Positions 62,978 to 64,000 of a DNA stretch of 64,000 bases are shown here, piece after piece (the first letter of the stretch is position 1; every line of letters starts with the position of its first letter). Under the pieces are notes generated by a model, which was not told the DNA's origin, did not search any database, and saw only the letters and a program-made list of their open reading frames with translations. The DNA comes from Bacteroidales bacterium (GTDB lineage Bacteria > Bacteroidota > Bacteroidia > Bacteroidales > P3). Both the position numbers and the translations under genes were made by a program. Where the stretch lies: contig JAFVCE010000002.1 of the NCBI GenBank assembly GCA_017479385.1, positions 1 to 64,000 of the forward strand. Direction: 5' to 3'.

Positions 62978-64000
62978 ATGTCCAACAAATACGCCGACCG
63001 CAACCGAGTGGTCAAAACCATCTTCATCGTCACCGGCGCACTCTTCATAGTGCGGTTGGCCATGCTACAATTGTTCGACCCCAAATACCGCGAACTTGCC
63101 GAACAGCAATCGCTCCGCCCCGTAACCCAATACCCGGCACGCGGCTTCATCTACGACCGACACGGCGAACTCCTCGTCCACAACGAAGCCATCTACGACC
63201 TCATGGTCATCCCCCGAATGGTTAAAGGGCTCGACACCAACTACTTCTGCGACGCAGTCGGCATAACGCGCGACGACTTCGACGCCCGCATGAAGAAAGC
63301 CCGAACCTACTCGCCCTACTCCCCCTCCATCTTCATGAAGCAAATCTCGAAAGAAGAATATGCCCGCTGGCAAAACAAAGCCTTCCGCTTCAAAGGCTTC
63401 TACATCTCGCAACGCACACTGCGCATCTACGACCGCCCCATCGCCGCCCAAGTGCTCGGCTACGTGGGCGAAGTGGACCAAGCCGACCTCGACCGCGACC
63501 CATACTATCGTATGGGCGACTACATTGGCAAGAGCGGCCTCGAAAAAAGCTACGAAGAGGTGTTGCGCGGCGTGAAAGGCAAAAAAATAATGCACGTCGA
63601 CGCCCTCAACCGCGAAATAGGCCCCTACCAGAACGGCGCCCTCGACACCCTTCCCATCGAAGGCTGCAACCTCTACACCACACTCGACGCCGACCTGCAA
63701 CAATACGCCGAAGAACTCATGGCCAACAAGCGCGGCTGCGTGGTGGCCATCGAACCCTCCTCGGGCGAAGTGCTGGCCATGGTCTCGGCCCCATGCTACG
63801 ACCCCAACCTGCTGGTGGGCCGCATTCGCGGCGACAACTACCGCGCCCTCAACGCCAACATAGCCAAACCCATGCAGAACCGCGCACTGATGGAACAATA
63901 CCCGCCGGGCTCCATATTCAAAGTGGCCCAAGCCGTAGTGGCCCTCGACCTGGGAGTGATACAACCCAACACAGGCTTCGTGTGCGACAAATCGCTCGTG
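62978..64000 (+). CDS. mrdA: Penicillin-binding protein 2, partial
   Basis: PBP2 is the elongation-specific transpeptidase that works with RodA. The gene runs off the right edge; 341 residues are visible. They show a membrane anchor (VVKTIFIVTGALFIVRLAMLQLF), the dimerisation domain (RPVTQYPARGFIYDRHGELL, then GYVGEVDQADLDRDPYYRMGDYIGKSGLEKSYE) and the start of the transpeptidase domain. The SxxK active site is in QYPPGSIFKVAQA (Ser312, Lys315). The ATG at 62978 gives the usual short cytoplasmic start. The genes around it (mreCD, rodA) would lie outside the window. Confidence 0.96.
   Translation, partial: MSNKYADRNRVVKTIFIVTGALFIVRLAMLQLFDPKYRELAEQQSLRPVTQYPARGFIYDRHGELLVHNEAIYDLMVIPRMVKGLDTNYFCDAVGITRDDFDARMKKARTYSPYSPSIFMKQISKEEYARWQNKAFRFKGFYISQRTLRIYDRPIAAQVLGYVGEVDQADLDRDPYYRMGDYIGKSGLEKSYEEVLRGVKGKKIMHVDALNREIGPYQNGALDTLPIEGCNLYTTLDADLQQYAEELMANKRGCVVAIEPSSGEVLAMVSAPCYDPNLLVGRIRGDNYRALNANIAKPMQNRALMEQYPPGSIFKVAQAVVALDLGVIQPNTGFVCDKSLV

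Overview
The window is a 64 kb piece of a chromosome from a member of the Bacteroidales (phylum Bacteroidota). The grounds are many promoters of the Bacteroidota type (TAnnTTTG at -7, in four clear cases with TTTG 19 bp upstream), a gliding-motility lipoprotein GldH, two cell-surface proteins with C-terminal type IX secretion sorting domains, GLPGLI and SusC-like outer-membrane proteins, a DPP11-type S46 peptidase, and the holB-ricT-gldH and rny-lgt arrangements. Most of the window is visibly GC-rich; about 3.7-8.2 kb is clearly AT-richer and looks acquired.

Layout. 1-745: 3' end of pyruvate:ferredoxin oxidoreductase with a degenerate second copy of its last codons just downstream. 952-2690: a membrane protein and an alpha/beta-hydrolase lipoprotein. 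2788-8138: an accessory stretch with a decayed gene, a duplicated AraC/divergent-promoter module (one regulator copy truncated, one intact) and three AraC-flanked genes of unknown function. 8264-20460 (minus): a dense set of housekeeping and envelope genes in three apparent transcription units: pth-coaX-OMP-TPR-lptC-lpxD-glycosyltransferase, thioesterase-glycosyltransferase, and M23 peptidase-trmD-clpP. 20648-23472 (plus): DPP11 and thiamine pyrophosphokinase. 23643-26126 (minus): an iron/cobalamin-type ABC importer (no binding protein in view) and dapB. 26366-30383 (plus): a ZapB-like coiled coil, zapA, a candidate structured RNA, rny, lgt and gpmA, closed by a strong terminator. 30680-31011: tRNA-Arg, tRNA-Pro and tRNA-Ser (minus). 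31371-33140: a C69 peptidase.

33547-38497 is a sigma factor / membrane protein / lipoprotein / GLPGLI / outer-membrane barrel operon. A paralogous sigma / membrane protein / secreted protein cassette lies at 51759-53259. Between them are two tandem BspA-like type IX secreted proteins with near-identical flanks, a flavin-reductase lipoprotein, threonine dehydrogenase, phosphate butyryltransferase, a TonB-type barrel protein, a Fic protein and a small nuclease-fold protein. 53353-58731 is holB-ricT-gldH-PBP1A; then a beta-helix protein, rlmN, a conserved unknown, tRNA-Glu, rpsT and the start of mrdA (PBP2) running off the end.

The most unusual signal is a family of dispersed arrays built from 11-bp units (consensus GGTCGKRTTRA) found at about a dozen places, mostly at gene 3' ends but also inside coding sequences, where one array encodes four perfect-length 11-residue repeats. 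The paralogous sigma cassettes and the duplicated AraC module are the next most interesting.
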